Part shown: piece by piece, positions 1-9,047 of the stretch
Position numbering within the stretch: the first letter of the stretch is position 1
How the letters are laid out: every line of letters begins with the position of its first letter
Source: Aliidiomarina soli
GTDB taxonomy: Bacteria > Pseudomonadota > Gammaproteobacteria > Enterobacterales > Alteromonadaceae
Reading direction: 5' to 3'
DNA length: 64,000 nt
NCBI RefSeq assembly: GCF_003986975.1
Contig: NZ_PIPO01000003.1
Coordinates: 494,817 to 558,816 of the forward strand
Made by a program: the position numbers and the translations under genes
Notes under the pieces: generated by a model
Seen by the model: the letters and a program-made list of their open reading frames with translations, nothing else
Database searches by the model: none
Told to the model about the DNA's origin: nothing

Positions 1-15
1 AAGAGAAAACACTGC

Positions 16-486
16 ATGGAAACTGAAATTCCGATTCTTGATATGTTGACCCGCTTGTCTGTGGCGGCTGGGCTTGCTTTATTTTTGGGCCTGGAACGTG
101 AGCTGCATGGTAAACCGGCTGGTTTGCGTTCGCACATGCTGGTGTCATTGGGTTCGGCGACTTTTATTATTATTGGGATGAGTATTTTGTTTGCGACCGC
201 CGAAGGCGATCCGTCGGCGCGGATTGATCCGAGTCGGGTGGTAGAAGGAGTGATTGGCGGTATTGGCTTTCTTGGTGCTGGCAGTATTATTCGCAGTGGT
301 GGACATATTCAGGGCATTACCACGGGGGCGTCGATATGGCTGGCGGGCGCTATTGGTGTGTCTGCGGGTATCAATAATTTTCCACTGGCGGTTATGGTGA
401 CTGTGATTGCGCTGATTATTATGGTCGGGCTGGGTCAGTTTGAGCGCGAAGTGATCAACGAGAAGAACAACAAAAAGCAAAGCTAG
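16..486 (+). CDS. MgtC/SapB family membrane protein
   Basis: A 156-residue, very hydrophobic protein matching the N-terminal membrane domain of the MgtC/SapB family. The family signature is visible near residues 20-35 (LGLERELHGKPAGLRSH), followed by about four more hydrophobic segments to residue 140 and a short charged tail. In enteric bacteria MgtC inhibits the F1Fo ATP synthase and supports survival at low magnesium, but many short MgtC/SapB proteins have no known role, so only the family is assigned. Only 15 bases precede the ATG in this window, so promoter and upstream neighbours cannot be judged. It converges on the next gene with a 4-base overlap. Confidence 0.85.
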   Translation: METEIPILDMLTRLSVAAGLALFLGLERELHGKPAGLRSHMLVSLGSATFIIIGMSILFATAEGDPSARIDPSRVVEGVIGGIGFLGAGSIIRSGGHIQGITTGASIWLAGAIGVSAGINNFPLAVMVTVIALIIMVGLGQFEREVINEKNNKKQS

Positions 487-986
487 CTCAGGCAGCGGCA
501 TGCTTTGACCAATCCATTTAAAAACGGTCCAGCGAGGCGTTGCTGGCCGACTAAAATATCCTCGATCAGGCTGTTTTCGACTGAGCAGAGGGCGCCGCTG
601 GCATACGGACCGGCGTAAATAAGCTCATCGCCATCAAAAATAAGCGCGGCGGGGGACGCGGGCATACTGAAACCGGCTGCTTCAACCCTGGTGATATCAA
701 GCTGATGTTGTTCGACCTGGTCAGGAACGCTGTCGCGGTGATTGTCGGCCAGCGGGTTGCAGCTGCAAAAGGAGCGACGAACATGAACCAGAGTCAGGCC
801 TTGCTGCGGAGGTAAGTCGAGCGCCGACAAGGTTAACGAAGGTTGCGCGTCAAGCCAGCGTTGTTGCGGGTCGAACTCGCCATAATTGCCGAACGTAAAA
901 TGGTAGAGGATAGCTGCGGTGGCAACCACCCATATAGCGCAGAATACCTGCCAGCTCAGCGCCCAAAAAGAATGTTTTGTTGTCAT
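483..986 (-). CDS. DUF6436 family membrane-anchored thioredoxin-like protein (paralogue 1)
   Basis: A 167-residue protein with one N-terminal membrane segment (about residues 9-28) and a periplasmic-looking domain. It has a YGEFDP motif after the membrane anchor, an SCSCN cysteine motif near residue 73, a further cysteine near 133, and ends in VKACRCLS. I recognise the DUF6436 family from memory; its function is unknown. The paired cysteines and a cis-proline-like segment (MPASPAALIF) suggest a thioredoxin-like redox fold, which is inference. A clear paralogue lies at 9048-9557 with the same opening and closing motifs. The gene converges on and overlaps the MgtC-like gene by 4 bases. Confidence 0.75.
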   Translation of the reverse strand: MTTKHSFWALSWQVFCAIWVVATAAILYHFTFGNYGEFDPQQRWLDAQPSLTLSALDLPPQQGLTLVHVRRSFCSCNPLADNHRDSVPDQVEQHQLDITRVEAAGFSMPASPAALIFDGDELIYAGPYASGALCSVENSLIEDILVGQQRLAGPFLNGLVKACRCLS

Positions 987-1153
987 TAAACCGCCATCTC
1001 AGAATCTGACTAGAGTGTAGAACAAAACGGCTCGCAGGGTCCAACAAGCGGCCGGGTTGGTGTAGTATAGCGGCGGTTTTGATGATTCAACGCTGAATCA
1101 TCCTATCAGGGGCAAGGCTGCCTCGTTGTCGATAGTTTTTGCAGGATTAACTA

Positions 1154-2419
1154 ATGTCACTTCATTCTTCGTTATCAGCTGGCGCTGTGTTGTCGCGTCG
1201 CCAGTGGCTTGTCGCGGTTGCTTTGGTCGTACTGGCGCTCAATCTGCGTCCAGCACTGGCGGCTATAGGTCCGCTTTTACAGTCTATTCAGAGCGATCTT
1301 GCACTGAGTTTTAGCACCGCTTCCTTACTCACCTCGTTACCCGTCCTTGCCATGGGCTTGTTGAGCTTCGTCGGCTTTCGCCTGGCGCAGCCGCTCGGTG
1401 TTGAACGCACGGTAGCTGCCTCAATTCTGCTGTTAGCAGTGGGCACGGCGATGCGATTCTGGGTGCCAGGGGCTGGCTGGATGATCTTCACTGCGGTTCT
1501 GGCTGGTATTTCCATTGCCATGATCCAGACCTTAGTGCCCGCCATTATTAAAGCGCGCTTCGCGACCCGTGCCCCCTTGATTATGGGCTTCTATGTCACG
1601 GCGATTATGGCTGGCGCGGCGATTGCCGCAATCAGCACACCGCTACTCGCAACCCAACTTAGCTGGCGGGAGAGCCTTGGTCACTGGGTCTGGCTGGCGT
1701 TGTTTGCGCTGATAGTCTGGGTCTGCTGGGTCAGTCGTTACCAGGAACAACCAGCGCATCAGGGGACAATGCATCAGGGAACAATGCATCAGGAAACAGC
1801 AGCGGGCCCTGGCTTGTCGCATTGGCGTAACCCACGCAGCTGGCAACTTGCGGTATTCTTTGCGCTGGGAACCAGCTGTTATGTCAGCGTATTGGCGTGG
1901 CTGGCTCCCTATGCGCAGGAACTTGGTTATTCGTCTAAACAAGCCGGGTTGTTGCTCGGGTTCCTGACCGCGTGCGAAGTGGTGGCCGGGATCCTGTTCC
2001 CCTGGTGGGCCTCACGTCGCAACGACAAACGTGCAGTGATAGCGGTACTGTGTCTGTTGCAACTGATTGGGTTCAGCGCCCTGGCGCTGATACCACATAC
2101 CGCCTTATTGCTTTGGATTGGATTAATCGGGCTTGGTATTGGTGGGATCTTTCCGCTGGCGATGATTATTACCATGGATCATATCGAAAGTCCGTTGCAG
2201 GCCGGCCGGCTGACAGCCTTTGTTCAGGGGGTGGGTTACCTGATTGCAGCACTGGCTCCGTGGGCAGCCGGAGTGCTGCGCGACTACCTGCAAAGTTTTA
2301 CCCTGGCCTGGTTCTTGCTTGCGTCTACAAGCCTGATTGCACTTTGGTTAGGGATGAAATTCAGTGCGCTCAGTTACCGTCGTCACTATCCATCGGACGC
2401 GGTTGAAGTGGCTGGTTAA
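1154..2419 (+). CDS. CynX/NimT-type MFS transporter
   Basis: A 421-residue major facilitator protein with about 12 hydrophobic segments. The opening block, LNLRPALAAIGPLL in the first membrane segment, is the hallmark of the cyanate/nitroimidazole (CynX/NimT) branch. The substrate cannot be read from sequence, and no cyanase or related gene is nearby. The central cytoplasmic loop (about residues 200-218) contains an in-frame 15-bp tandem repeat. AGGA seven bases before the ATG supports the start. It is transcribed divergently from the DUF6436 gene and appears to be a single-gene unit. Confidence 0.85.
   Translation: MSLHSSLSAGAVLSRRQWLVAVALVVLALNLRPALAAIGPLLQSIQSDLALSFSTASLLTSLPVLAMGLLSFVGFRLAQPLGVERTVAASILLLAVGTAMRFWVPGAGWMIFTAVLAGISIAMIQTLVPAIIKARFATRAPLIMGFYVTAIMAGAAIAAISTPLLATQLSWRESLGHWVWLALFALIVWVCWVSRYQEQPAHQGTMHQGTMHQETAAGPGLSHWRNPRSWQLAVFFALGTSCYVSVLAWLAPYAQELGYSSKQAGLLLGFLTACEVVAGILFPWWASRRNDKRAVIAVLCLLQLIGFSALALIPHTALLLWIGLIGLGIGGIFPLAMIITMDHIESPLQAGRLTAFVQGVGYLIAALAPWAAGVLRDYLQSFTLAWFLLASTSLIALWLGMKFSALSYRRHYPSDAVEVAG
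1757..1801 (+). repeat. 15-bp tandem repeat, three units, in frame
   Basis: Three consecutive 15-base units (1757-1771, 1772-1786, 1787-1801) with consensus CATCAGGGRACAATG; the third diverges at its 3' end. They lie in the reading frame of the CynX-type transporter and encode HQGTM, HQGTM and HQETA in the central cytoplasmic loop. A change of one unit adds or removes five residues without a frameshift. Confidence 0.9.
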
Positions 2420-2531
2420 GCGCTTTGTAAAGACTCTTAACACTTTGATTTGGAAAACCTTACTCATTTTAGAGTAGAATTCGTTGCGAGGCCGTTCAAG
2501 AAGAACGGCCGACAATTCATGGAGAAGAAAA

Positions 2532-3590
2532 ATGAAAACAAGTAAGTTAGCGATTGTAGTAAGTTTCATTCTCGGCGGTGTTGCTGGGGCCGTCGCCTAC
2601 AACTATCTGGGGGCATTCTCTGACGGTAGTTCAACGTTCCGCAGCGCAGACCGTTTCCCAACTTTAAGTATGAGTGAAACCACACGTGGCGAGTTGACTC
2701 AGGCAAGTTCAATTAACCTTAAAGATGGTTCACGCTATCAGGCGTTTATCCTGCGCCCAGACCAGACCGGTTTGTTGCGAATTCAGCAACGAGGTGCTCT
2801 GGATGCTCAGATGGTGCTGCTGAATGAAGATCGGGAAGTGGTTCAGACCAGTGCTGAAGGCGAACTTTTCAGTTACTTTGAAAGTACCCCAGAGCAGACG
2901 TTAACCTTGATTGTCAGCGGTCTCGATTTCAGTTCATACGGCCCGTTTCGGCTTGAAACTGAGTGGCTGGAAGTGACCAATGAAGGTGAACTTACCTTTG
3001 AAGAGAGTATTCAGGGCTACCTGAGTGGGGCACCTAACCAGTACCAGTTGGTGATTGAAGAAGCCGGTATGTATCAGATTGATATGTCGACTTCACTGTT
3101 TGACAGTTACTTGCGGATCGAAGGCAATGGCGTCAACGCCACAGATGACGACAGCGGAAGCAGCCTTGATGCACGCCTGTCGGTGATGCTGGAGCCAGGC
3201 GAGTACACAGTGACTGCGACTACGCCATACGGTAACGCCAGCGATACCTTCGGTACCTTTAATTTGCAGGCTACCAAGCTGAATGGCATGGATGAGTACC
3301 AGCAAGGCGGTAGTGTGGAGCTTGGTCAACGGGTTCTGGGCTTCCTGCAAAACGGTTCTATGAGCTATACATTGACGGTCGAAGAAGACAGTCAGGTCCG
3401 TATTGCGCTGAGTTCAGATGCATTTGATACGGTACTTGAAGTGCAGGGTGACGATGTCAGCCTGTATGATGACGATGGTGGCACCGGCACCAACTCGCTG
3501 ATTAGCGAGCAACTGCCAGCTGGTGAATACAGTATTCTGGTGCGCGGATTTTCATCCGGTCAGGGTACGTTCACACTCGACATACAGTAA
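2532..3590 (+). CDS. Exported protein with three PPC-like beta repeats
   Basis: A 352-residue protein with one N-terminal hydrophobic segment (about residues 5-24, containing a GGVAGAVA glycine-rich stretch) that may be a signal anchor. The rest is three related modules of about 95 residues. Each ends in a pattern like LxPGEYTVxxxxxxxxxGTFxLxxx, and the second and third carry acidic DDDSG/DDDGG turns. This resembles pre-peptidase C-terminal (PPC) domains, usually carried by secreted peptidases, but no catalytic domain is present. The start was moved to 2532 because GGAGAAG precedes it at ideal distance; the longer frame begins upstream of that site. Function unknown. Confidence 0.8.
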   Translation: MKTSKLAIVVSFILGGVAGAVAYNYLGAFSDGSSTFRSADRFPTLSMSETTRGELTQASSINLKDGSRYQAFILRPDQTGLLRIQQRGALDAQMVLLNEDREVVQTSAEGELFSYFESTPEQTLTLIVSGLDFSSYGPFRLETEWLEVTNEGELTFEESIQGYLSGAPNQYQLVIEEAGMYQIDMSTSLFDSYLRIEGNGVNATDDDSGSSLDARLSVMLEPGEYTVTATTPYGNASDTFGTFNLQATKLNGMDEYQQGGSVELGQRVLGFLQNGSMSYTLTVEEDSQVRIALSSDAFDTVLEVQGDDVSLYDDDGGTGTNSLISEQLPAGEYSILVRGFSSGQGTFTLDIQ

Positions 3591-3609
3591 AACCACCTTA
3601 GCGAGACAG

Positions 3610-3638
3610 GTACTGGGTCGTTCATCACGGCCCAGTAC
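3610..3638. terminator. Hairpin between convergent genes, possible terminator
   Basis: An 11-base-pair stem (3610-3620 with 3628-3638, one G-T wobble) and a 7-base loop lie 20 bases after the stop of the PPC-like gene and just before the end of the convergent outer-membrane gene. There is no long T run on either strand, so termination efficiency is doubtful. Confidence 0.45.
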
Positions 3639-3666
3639 TCGTTTGCCATCACCCGGAGTGGTTTGC

Positions 3667-4245
3667 TTAAAAGCGATAGCCGACCGACACTCTCAGACTT
3701 TCGTACTCAGATCCCGTGGTCTGGTATTCAGTACTGACAAAAACCGAGGGCGTCACCTGATAGCCAATTCCTAACCCATAGGTTAAGTCCGTTTCTGAAT
3801 AATCAGGTAATTCAGCATGGGTTTCGATTTCGGTTCGAGCGACACCAAAGCTGGCAAAGCCAATCAGATTGGTGGTAAAGGCAAATTCAGGAACCGCGGT
3901 GATGCTGTAATGGTTTAGCGACCCACTATGCAGGCGTGTTTGCGGAGTGCAAATATCCGGGCAACTCGGCTGGCCTGCACTATTATACCCTGAACCACGT
4001 TCATACGTGGTGCGCAGCGATAGTCCCGGCCACAGTCGGTAGTTCAACCCCAGGCCCCAGTTCGTTGTATCGTCGTCGATTATCACGTAGCCACCATCCT
4101 GCCATCGTTCAGTCGTGTCTATCGAACTATTGGCGATATGGGCACTTAGCATCCAACCTGGCTCCTGTGCCTGTGCGTTAACGGCAGAAGAGAAAAAGGC
4201 TGAGGCGATGATCATGGGCGTCAGCCCGAGTGTTAGTTTTAGCAT
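3667..4245 (-). CDS. Outer membrane beta-barrel protein, 8-stranded type
   Basis: A 192-residue protein with a signal peptide ending near residue 26 (SAVNAQA) and alternating beta-strand patterning throughout. It ends in VSVGYRF with a C-terminal phenylalanine, the usual signal for BAM-dependent outer membrane insertion. Size and pattern fit an OmpA-like or OmpW-like small barrel. Two cysteines in a loop near residues 92-97 (PSCPDIC) could form a disulfide. The start at 4245 is preferred over the GTG at 4248 because AGGA then lies seven bases upstream. Ligand and role are unknown. Confidence 0.75.
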   Translation of the reverse strand: MLKLTLGLTPMIIASAFFSSAVNAQAQEPGWMLSAHIANSSIDTTERWQDGGYVIIDDDTTNWGLGLNYRLWPGLSLRTTYERGSGYNSAGQPSCPDICTPQTRLHSGSLNHYSITAVPEFAFTTNLIGFASFGVARTEIETHAELPDYSETDLTYGLGIGYQVTPSVFVSTEYQTTGSEYESLRVSVGYRF

Positions 4246-4402
4246 CACGAGTTCCTTAGTTGTGCTTATTCTAAATTTTTATAGTTCAACTGCAGCGGCC
4301 CGGCTATAGCTTTGCGCTATTTTTAATACTAGTTTTGAAGATGGTTCAGATGGGCGGGATTTCTTATAGTTAATGTATCGAGTGACGTAACCAGGTGACT
4401 GC

Positions 4403-5617
4403 ATGCAAAAGCCATTAGTGCCGGACAATGAACCCGCGCGAGTTAAAATCCTGCGGGATCTGTGTATTCTTGATACCAGTCTGGAGAGCCCGTACCAGGA
4501 GCTGACAGAGCTTGCCTGCGATCTGTTCGGGGTCGCGGTAAGTCTGGTCACGCTGGTTGATGAGCAGCGCCAATGGTTTAAAGCCAATACCGGACTGGAT
4601 GCTAGTGAAACCAGTCGGGACGTGTCGTTCTGCGCTCATGCAATTGTCGATGGGCAGCCCTTGCTGGTGGAAGATGCGCTTAAAGACGAACGTTTTTATG
4701 ACAACCCATTGGTGACTGGTAAACCCAACATTCGCTTCTATGCGGGTATTCCTTTAACTCTGGACGGCGAGCATCTGTTAGGCACTTTTTGTCTGATCGA
4801 CACTCAACCACGGCGCCTTAATGAGCGTGACTATAAGCGTTTTCAGGCGCTGGCAAAGCAAGCGGAAGCATTGTTACGTCTGCACCAGGCGCGCAACGAA
4901 GCGCAACAGGCGAATGCGGCAAAAAGTGAATTCCTGTCGTCAATGAGCCATGAATTACGCACGCCTTTGAATGCAATTATGGGCTTTTCACAATTGTTGC
5001 AGGCATCTGCTACTGAACCTCTGAGTGTCAAACAATCGCAACAGGTGGAGCAAATTTATCGCAGTGGTGAGCACCTGCTGGCGTTGATAAATGATGTCTT
5101 GGATTTGGCAAAGGTCGAGGCCGGCGAAGTCAGTATGCAGCGCGAGCAGGTGGACCTGGCGACCTGCATTCGTCAGGTCATAGCCTTGCTTAAGCCAATG
5201 GCGGACAAATATAAAGTATCCGTCATAGCGGATGATTTACCTTCGCTGACGGCATATGTAGACCCGCTGCGGTTAAGGCAAGTGCTGGTCAACCTGATTT
5301 CGAATGCACTTAAATACAATCGGCCTCAGGGATCTGTCTGGATTGAAGTGGAGCAGGGCACTGAGCTCTGTATTCTGGTGAAAGACAATGGCGTAGGTAT
5401 TGCGCCTGAAAAACAGGCTGAAATTTTCACTGCATTCAACCGTGGTGGTTTTGAACAGTCAGCAATTGAAGGTAGTGGGGTTGGTCTGGCCGTGAGTCAG
5501 AACCTGGTCCAGCAAATGGGCGGCTGGCTGCGCGTGCAGAGCGAGCCAGGCAACGGCAGTACCTTTAGTCTGTGTTTGCCAGCGAAGGTACTGGTTGCAC
5601 CTTCGACTGGCAGTTAA
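4403..5617 (+). CDS. GAF-domain sensor histidine kinase
   Basis: A 404-residue soluble kinase. Residues about 20-150 form a GAF domain. A short coiled linker follows, then a HisKA domain with the phospho-acceptor in SMSHELRTPLN (His183). A HATPase domain shows the N box (LVNLISNALKYN), G1 (DNGVGI) and G2 (GSGVGLAV). There is no membrane segment or receiver domain, so it probably senses a cytoplasmic signal. No response regulator is adjacent, making it an orphan kinase. AGGTGA upstream of the ATG supports the start. The stimulus is unknown. Confidence 0.88.
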   Translation: MQKPLVPDNEPARVKILRDLCILDTSLESPYQELTELACDLFGVAVSLVTLVDEQRQWFKANTGLDASETSRDVSFCAHAIVDGQPLLVEDALKDERFYDNPLVTGKPNIRFYAGIPLTLDGEHLLGTFCLIDTQPRRLNERDYKRFQALAKQAEALLRLHQARNEAQQANAAKSEFLSSMSHELRTPLNAIMGFSQLLQASATEPLSVKQSQQVEQIYRSGEHLLALINDVLDLAKVEAGEVSMQREQVDLATCIRQVIALLKPMADKYKVSVIADDLPSLTAYVDPLRLRQVLVNLISNALKYNRPQGSVWIEVEQGTELCILVKDNGVGIAPEKQAEIFTAFNRGGFEQSAIEGSGVGLAVSQNLVQQMGGWLRVQSEPGNGSTFSLCLPAKVLVAPSTGS

Positions 5618-5635
5618 CTCCGCTTATGTAGTGAG

Positions 5636-6205
5636 TTAGTCCTCTTCGCGGGCGTAGGTTGCCATAAATCCGGCTCGCGCAATTTCATGCTGATGGATCA
5701 TAAAACCAGCCAGTGCCGGGGACGCGTCTTCGGGTAACTCCAGTTGCTCAGTGTTCAGTGCATGCACGGTGAATGTATAGCGGTGGGGGGAATCACCCGC
5801 TGGTGGGCACATGCCGCCCCAACCTTTATCGCCGTAGTCATTGCGCAGTTGCACGGCTCCGTCTGGCAAATTAGCGCCATCGATAGCACCGGCATTCCCT
5901 GTCAGTTCAGTGGTATCCGCTGGCAGATTTACCACGCGCCAGTGCCACCAGCCTGAACCTGTGGGGGCGTCAGGGTCGTGAACACTGATCGCAAAGCTGC
6001 GCGTTCCGGCTGGCGCGTTGTCCCAACGTAGGGTGGGTGACTGGTTGTCGCCAGCGCAGCCAAAGCCATTGTATTCAAATGACGCATCAATCTCGCCATC
6101 GGTTTCTACGTCCGGGCTGTACAGATGAAAACCGGCCTCATGATCCTGTGCCATTAAGCCAGCTGAAGCGGTCAATAAACACGCGGCAATACAAGTTTTT
6201 CGCAT
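5636..6205 (-). CDS. YbhB/YbcL family (PEBP-like) exported protein
   Basis: A 189-residue protein with a signal peptide (cleavage near residue 19, after GLMA) and the bacterial phosphatidylethanolamine-binding-protein fold. Family motifs present are SPTLRWDNAPAGTRSFAISVHDPDAP, WWHWRVVNLPA and GMCPPAGDSPHRYTFTVHAL. The HDPDAP and DSPHRY motifs form the anion-binding pocket in the family. E. coli YbhB and YbcL are paralogues of eukaryotic Raf kinase inhibitor; the bacterial role is poorly defined. The gene converges on the upstream histidine kinase and shows no operon partner. Confidence 0.88.
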   Translation of the reverse strand: MRKTCIAACLLTASAGLMAQDHEAGFHLYSPDVETDGEIDASFEYNGFGCAGDNQSPTLRWDNAPAGTRSFAISVHDPDAPTGSGWWHWRVVNLPADTTELTGNAGAIDGANLPDGAVQLRNDYGDKGWGGMCPPAGDSPHRYTFTVHALNTEQLELPEDASPALAGFMIHQHEIARAGFMATYAREED

Positions 6206-6382
6206 CGTTTACTCCTTCAATTGCAGTGTCATAGTTGCTGTTTTAAAAAATAGGCTCAACTAAAAGCATGAAATGCATATAGATTGTCAGTCTTTGTATA
6301 GTGTAGACCAGATCTAAAATATGCTAACTTAAGCGTTAATACAGACCTTTTCTACGAACGATCACAGGAAGCACGCCAAACT

Positions 6383-7882
6383 ATGAGTACGGACTCCTTA
6401 CATGCGCTGCAACGCACCAGTTTAGAAGGACTTAAGCTGGACTGGAGCTATCAGTTTCTGACCCCGCAGCAACTGACTGACTACGCCAGTAAACGCTTAC
6501 CTGAAAATTTTTCTGACTTGCGTGAGCAACTGATCAAAGGCTGCTTTGAGAATAAATCGGAAGGGCGACAGGTTACCCATACACTAAGTCGTTCGACTGA
6601 ATCGGTGGTAAAAGATCCGAAAACCTCTAAGTTCGCCAGTATTGTGCGTAGGCTGCGCAGTGGAAACTGGCTCGGTGCCACCGGTAAACCGATCACCGAT
6701 ATCGTCAATGTCGGCGTGGGCGGGTCTGATCTGGGTCCGTTAATGACCAGTTTTGCCCTTGGCGAGTTCGCCTCCGATGTGCAGCAACACAAGGTGACTA
6801 CCCATTTTGTGTCATCCATGGATGGCGGTCAGTTGTATGCAGTGTTGCCGGTCGTTAACCCGGAAACCACGTTGTTTATTATTGCCTCCAAGTCGTTTGG
6901 CACCATTGATACCTTTGCCAACATTGATACCGTCCGTGAATGGATCAAACCGGCTTTTTATAAAGCGGGAAAAACAGAGCAAGACTGGGTTAAAGATCAT
7001 ATCGTTGGCTTGTCTGCGAACCCGAAAGCAATGACTGACTATGGTATTCCTGCGGCACATCAGCTGACATTCAGTCAGTCGGTAGGGGGCCGTTTTTCAA
7101 TGTGGTCGGCGATTGGTCTGTCTATTGCTACCACCTGCGGTGTCCGCGTATTTGAGCGCTTGTTAGCGGGCGCCCGCAAGATGGATGAACACTTTGCCAC
7201 TGCGCCTGTGGAGCAGAACATTCCTTTGTTGATGGCTCTGACCGGGTTATATAACCGTGAAGAGCGGGGTATCAACAACCTTGCCATATTGCCTTATGAC
7301 GGGCGCTTCCGCCATTTACCAAGCTATCTGCAACAATTGGATATGGAAAGCAACGGTAAGCAATGCAACCACAATGGTGAGGCCATTGATTATCCGACCG
7401 GGCCTATTATCTGGGGCGGTTTTGGTCCGAATGGTCAGCATGCGTTTTTTCAGCATTTGCATCAGGGGTACGATAGTTTTAGCGCTGATTTTGTGCTGGT
7501 ACGTCGCCGTGAAGGACCGCAGTTCACGGAATCAGTTCAGGAGAGCCTGGCCCAGCAGCAGGACCTTTCAGTTGCCAACTGCCTCGCGCACCGCCGCCTG
7601 ATGGCCTTTGGCTACAAGGGGGACAGCGCACGTGACTACTACCCGGGTGGTCACCCTTCGAATCTATTGGTTATCGACGAGCTGACGCCGGAGACTTTTG
7701 GCGCCTTGATTGCAGCCTATGAACATAAAGTCTTTATGCAGGGGGTAGCCTGGGAACTGAATTCCTTTGATCAGCCAGGCGTTGAACGCGGTAAAAAAAT
7801 CGCAGTGGATGTACTCAAGCGTATGCAGGGTGAAACAGATACCAGCTTTGACCCGTCAACAGAAGCTGTCTTAAAAGGGTGA
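6383..7882 (+). CDS. pgi: Glucose-6-phosphate isomerase
   Basis: A 499-residue enzyme interconverting glucose 6-phosphate and fructose 6-phosphate in glycolysis and gluconeogenesis. Conserved blocks are visible: NVGVGGSDLGP in the sugar-phosphate site, SKSFGTIDT, GGRFSMWSAIGLS, the catalytic-glutamate segment QLDMESNGK, and the C-terminal signature FDQPGVERGK with its lysine. It is shorter than the roughly 549-residue enterobacterial enzyme, mostly through a shorter N-terminus, but all motifs are intact. AGGAAG precedes the ATG. The stop overlaps the GTG start of mltC, so the two are probably co-transcribed. Confidence 0.95.
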   Translation: MSTDSLHALQRTSLEGLKLDWSYQFLTPQQLTDYASKRLPENFSDLREQLIKGCFENKSEGRQVTHTLSRSTESVVKDPKTSKFASIVRRLRSGNWLGATGKPITDIVNVGVGGSDLGPLMTSFALGEFASDVQQHKVTTHFVSSMDGGQLYAVLPVVNPETTLFIIASKSFGTIDTFANIDTVREWIKPAFYKAGKTEQDWVKDHIVGLSANPKAMTDYGIPAAHQLTFSQSVGGRFSMWSAIGLSIATTCGVRVFERLLAGARKMDEHFATAPVEQNIPLLMALTGLYNREERGINNLAILPYDGRFRHLPSYLQQLDMESNGKQCNHNGEAIDYPTGPIIWGGFGPNGQHAFFQHLHQGYDSFSADFVLVRRREGPQFTESVQESLAQQQDLSVANCLAHRRLMAFGYKGDSARDYYPGGHPSNLLVIDELTPETFGALIAAYEHKVFMQGVAWELNSFDQPGVERGKKIAVDVLKRMQGETDTSFDPSTEAVLKG

Positions 7883-9030
7883 AGCGTTCTCCGGCCTTAT
7901 TCAGCGCCGTCGCTATTGGCTGCGTACTGATCCTGAATAGTTGCAGTTTGTCACACCAGCAATGGCGCACCATTGCGCAGCAAAGCGGGTTGCAGCAACA
8001 GGCTGAAATTCTGCTGCGCGAGAAGCTGAAGTCGATAAGTAGCGACGGTGACCTGGCTAACCTACCCGAGGTTTTGCAGGCGCTGGGTAAGCTGCTGGAA
8101 AGCATTTGGGGTCAACGTGAAGATGAGGTCCCTTCTGATAAACGGCTGGTTAAATACAGCAATGACTATCAGGCGAGGGCGATTGTCGATTTTGAGCGCG
8201 GTTATCTGCGCGTCGAAACCGTGGCCGAAGAGAACCCACTGGACCAACTGCGCCAGGCCACGGTGCTGGCACTGCTAACGCCGGACAACCTGACGCTGGA
8301 AGATATTTTTTCTGACAGCGAGCCACAGCTTGGTGAGGTTCCATTTTTATACCCGCAAGTGCTGGACCAGGATGACGAACCAATCCGCTATCAATGGCGG
8401 GCTGGGCGCTACGCCGATTATCTGATTGCGAATCACCTGCAGACCCGGCGCAGCGAAGGGAGAACTATTCGCTACGTGCAAACCGATTTGGTTGAAGAGC
8501 ATTTGCACCTGCGCAGCCTGGATTACGCTGACTCGGTATTGCGTTATGCCCGCCAGTACAATATTGCACCTGATTTGGTATATGCAGTGATCGAAGTGGA
8601 AAGTGCGTTTAATCCCTATGCTGTGAGCCACGCTAATGCGCTCGGGTTAATGCAGATTGTGCCGTCAACGGCCGGGCGGGACGTGTTTGAACGGATTAAA
8701 AAATTGCCGGGTGAGCCTACCCGTCAGCAGCTCTTCGTGGCTGATTTTAATATTGAAATTGGCACCGCCTATCTGCATTTGCTGGATGATCTTTACCTCA
8801 ATCGTATTTTGCACCCGCAGTCACGCACCTACGCTAAAATCAGTGCCTACAATGGTGGCGCAGGCAATGTCTTCCGCGCATTTTCCAGCGATCGAGAGCA
8901 GGCAGTAGCGCGGATTAACAGTATGACTCCGCAGCAGGTGTATCAGCAGCTGGTCAGCACGCATCCCTTCGCAGAAACCCGTAGTTACTTACGCAAAGTA
9001 CAGCAGGCAACGGCCGGGTATCGGGACTAA
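7879..9030 (+). CDS. mltC: Membrane-bound lytic murein transglycosylase C
   Basis: A 383-residue lipoprotein that cleaves peptidoglycan glycan strands with formation of 1,6-anhydroMurNAc. A lipobox (LNSC, Cys about residue 22) sits at the end of the signal peptide. The N-terminal half fits the MltC-specific DUF3393 region. The C-terminal half is the SLT fold, with catalytic glutamate in VIEVESAFNP and the family motifs GLMQIVPSTAG and AYNGGAGN. The GTG start overlaps the pgi stop (GTGA), indicating translational coupling. Pairing with a glycolytic gene is unusual in function but clear in layout. Confidence 0.92.
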   Translation: MKRSPALFSAVAIGCVLILNSCSLSHQQWRTIAQQSGLQQQAEILLREKLKSISSDGDLANLPEVLQALGKLLESIWGQREDEVPSDKRLVKYSNDYQARAIVDFERGYLRVETVAEENPLDQLRQATVLALLTPDNLTLEDIFSDSEPQLGEVPFLYPQVLDQDDEPIRYQWRAGRYADYLIANHLQTRRSEGRTIRYVQTDLVEEHLHLRSLDYADSVLRYARQYNIAPDLVYAVIEVESAFNPYAVSHANALGLMQIVPSTAGRDVFERIKKLPGEPTRQQLFVADFNIEIGTAYLHLLDDLYLNRILHPQSRTYAKISAYNGGAGNVFRAFSSDREQAVARINSMTPQQVYQQLVSTHPFAETRSYLRKVQQATAGYRD

Positions 9031-9047
9031 CAGGCTTACGATGCCAG

